This document shows, piece after piece, positions 63,708 to 64,000 of a stretch of 64,000 nt of DNA. The notes under the pieces are model-generated. The model did not search any database and was not told the origin of the DNA. It saw nothing but the letters and a program-made list of their open reading frames with translations. Origin of the DNA: Herbaspirillum huttiense (GTDB lineage: Bacteria > Pseudomonadota > Gammaproteobacteria > Burkholderiales > Burkholderiaceae_D); contig NZ_CP037993.1 of NCBI RefSeq assembly GCF_004367745.1, positions 1,736,001 through 1,800,000 on the forward strand. The letters are read 5' to 3'. How positions within the stretch are numbered: the stretch's first letter is position 1; each line of letters begins with the position of its first letter. The position numbers were made by a program, and so were the translations under genes.

Positions 63708-64000
63708 GCGAGATCATCAAGGCCAACGGTTTTACCAATGAGACTCTGGAATGGGATGCCTGGCTGGACGTGATCCAGCTGGACGCGGCCAGCGAAGACC
63801 AGGTCAAGGTGCTGGAAGAAAGCCATCCCAAGGCCAAGACCTCGGACTACTACCTGTTCCTGGCGCATCAGCCTGACATCCTGCGCCAGCGTTCGGCGGC
63901 CTTCAACGCCATCATGTATGCGCCGGGCGGCCTCTCGCGTGCGGAGCGCGAATTGGGTTCGCTGGTGGTTTCGCGCATCAATGGCTGCGTGTATTGCGCT
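63704..64000 (+). CDS. Alkylhydroperoxidase (AhpD)-domain protein, 3' end outside window
   Basis: 99 codons visible, continuing past the window. Starts MSEIIKANGFTNETLEWDAW and reaches LSRAERELGSLVVSRINGCVYC, the AhpD-type CxxC motif. It resembles the peroxidase-related family I remember as Avi_7169-type (TIGR04030), the usual partner of the preceding gene. AAGGAG lies seven bases before the ATG, which overlaps the previous stop. Confidence 0.85.
   Translation, partial: MSEIIKANGFTNETLEWDAWLDVIQLDAASEDQVKVLEESHPKAKTSDYYLFLAHQPDILRQRSAAFNAIMYAPGGLSRAERELGSLVVSRINGCVYCA

Overview
The window looks like the chromosome of a betaproteobacterium of the Oxalobacteraceae, most likely Herbaspirillum or a close relative. 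I infer this from the GC-rich coding style, the tamA-tamB pair, the FAD/VOC aromatic locus with a MarR regulator, and the many c-di-GMP and chemotaxis genes. This is recognition from memory, not a database match. No prophage, insertion sequence, CRISPR array or rRNA operon was seen. Almost all of the sequence is coding, and about sixty genes are supported.

Layout. 1-10.1 kb is membrane transport: the 3' part of an RND pump, its outer-membrane channel, a PabB-PabC fusion, an MdtD-like MFS exporter, an EamA/DMT permease and CorA. 10.2-17.3 kb is a five-gene uptake operon (TonB-dependent receptor plus a peptide/nickel-type ABC importer) behind a promoter with a Fur-like palindrome in its spacer. 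17.4-25.4 kb has a diguanylate cyclase with a coupled small protein, then tamB and tamA. 25.7-28.4 kb has ferredoxin reductase, an orphan LuxR-type response regulator, a HigB/HigA-type toxin-antitoxin pair and tRNA-His. 28.6-34.4 kb is housekeeping (murI, class I fumarase, a UPF0114 protein, acs, tRNA-Ser). 34.4-46.3 kb mixes a second diguanylate cyclase, a MarR/VOC/FAD-hydroxylase locus, a small GGDEF protein, a response regulator split at an A9 tract, cheY, a secreted hydrolase and a chemoreceptor. 46.7-48.6 kb holds two convergent paralogous amino-acid binding proteins, each behind a convincing sigma-54 promoter. 48.9-53.3 kb has an orphan HigA, metNIQ and a cysteine desulfurase. 53.6-64 kb has a LysR regulator and a tightly overlapping operon: flavin monooxygenase, complete dipeptide-type ABC importer, BAAT-type acyl hydrolase/transferase and two CMD/AhpD-family proteins. 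The last runs off the window.

How the parts may work together. The 10 kb operon probably imports a metal chelate. The 54-64 kb operon looks like an import-and-degrade module for an unknown small molecule, perhaps organosulfur given metNIQ and the desulfurase next door (inference). The observations most worth following are: the frame break in an A9 tract within an atypical receiver-type regulator; a shared GTAAC-N4-GTTAC operator found twice at the MarR locus and once before the cysteine desulfurase 16 kb away; the twin sigma-54 promoters; the uncharacterised 54-64 kb operon; and an in-frame tandem repeat in a predicted surface loop of the efflux channel.
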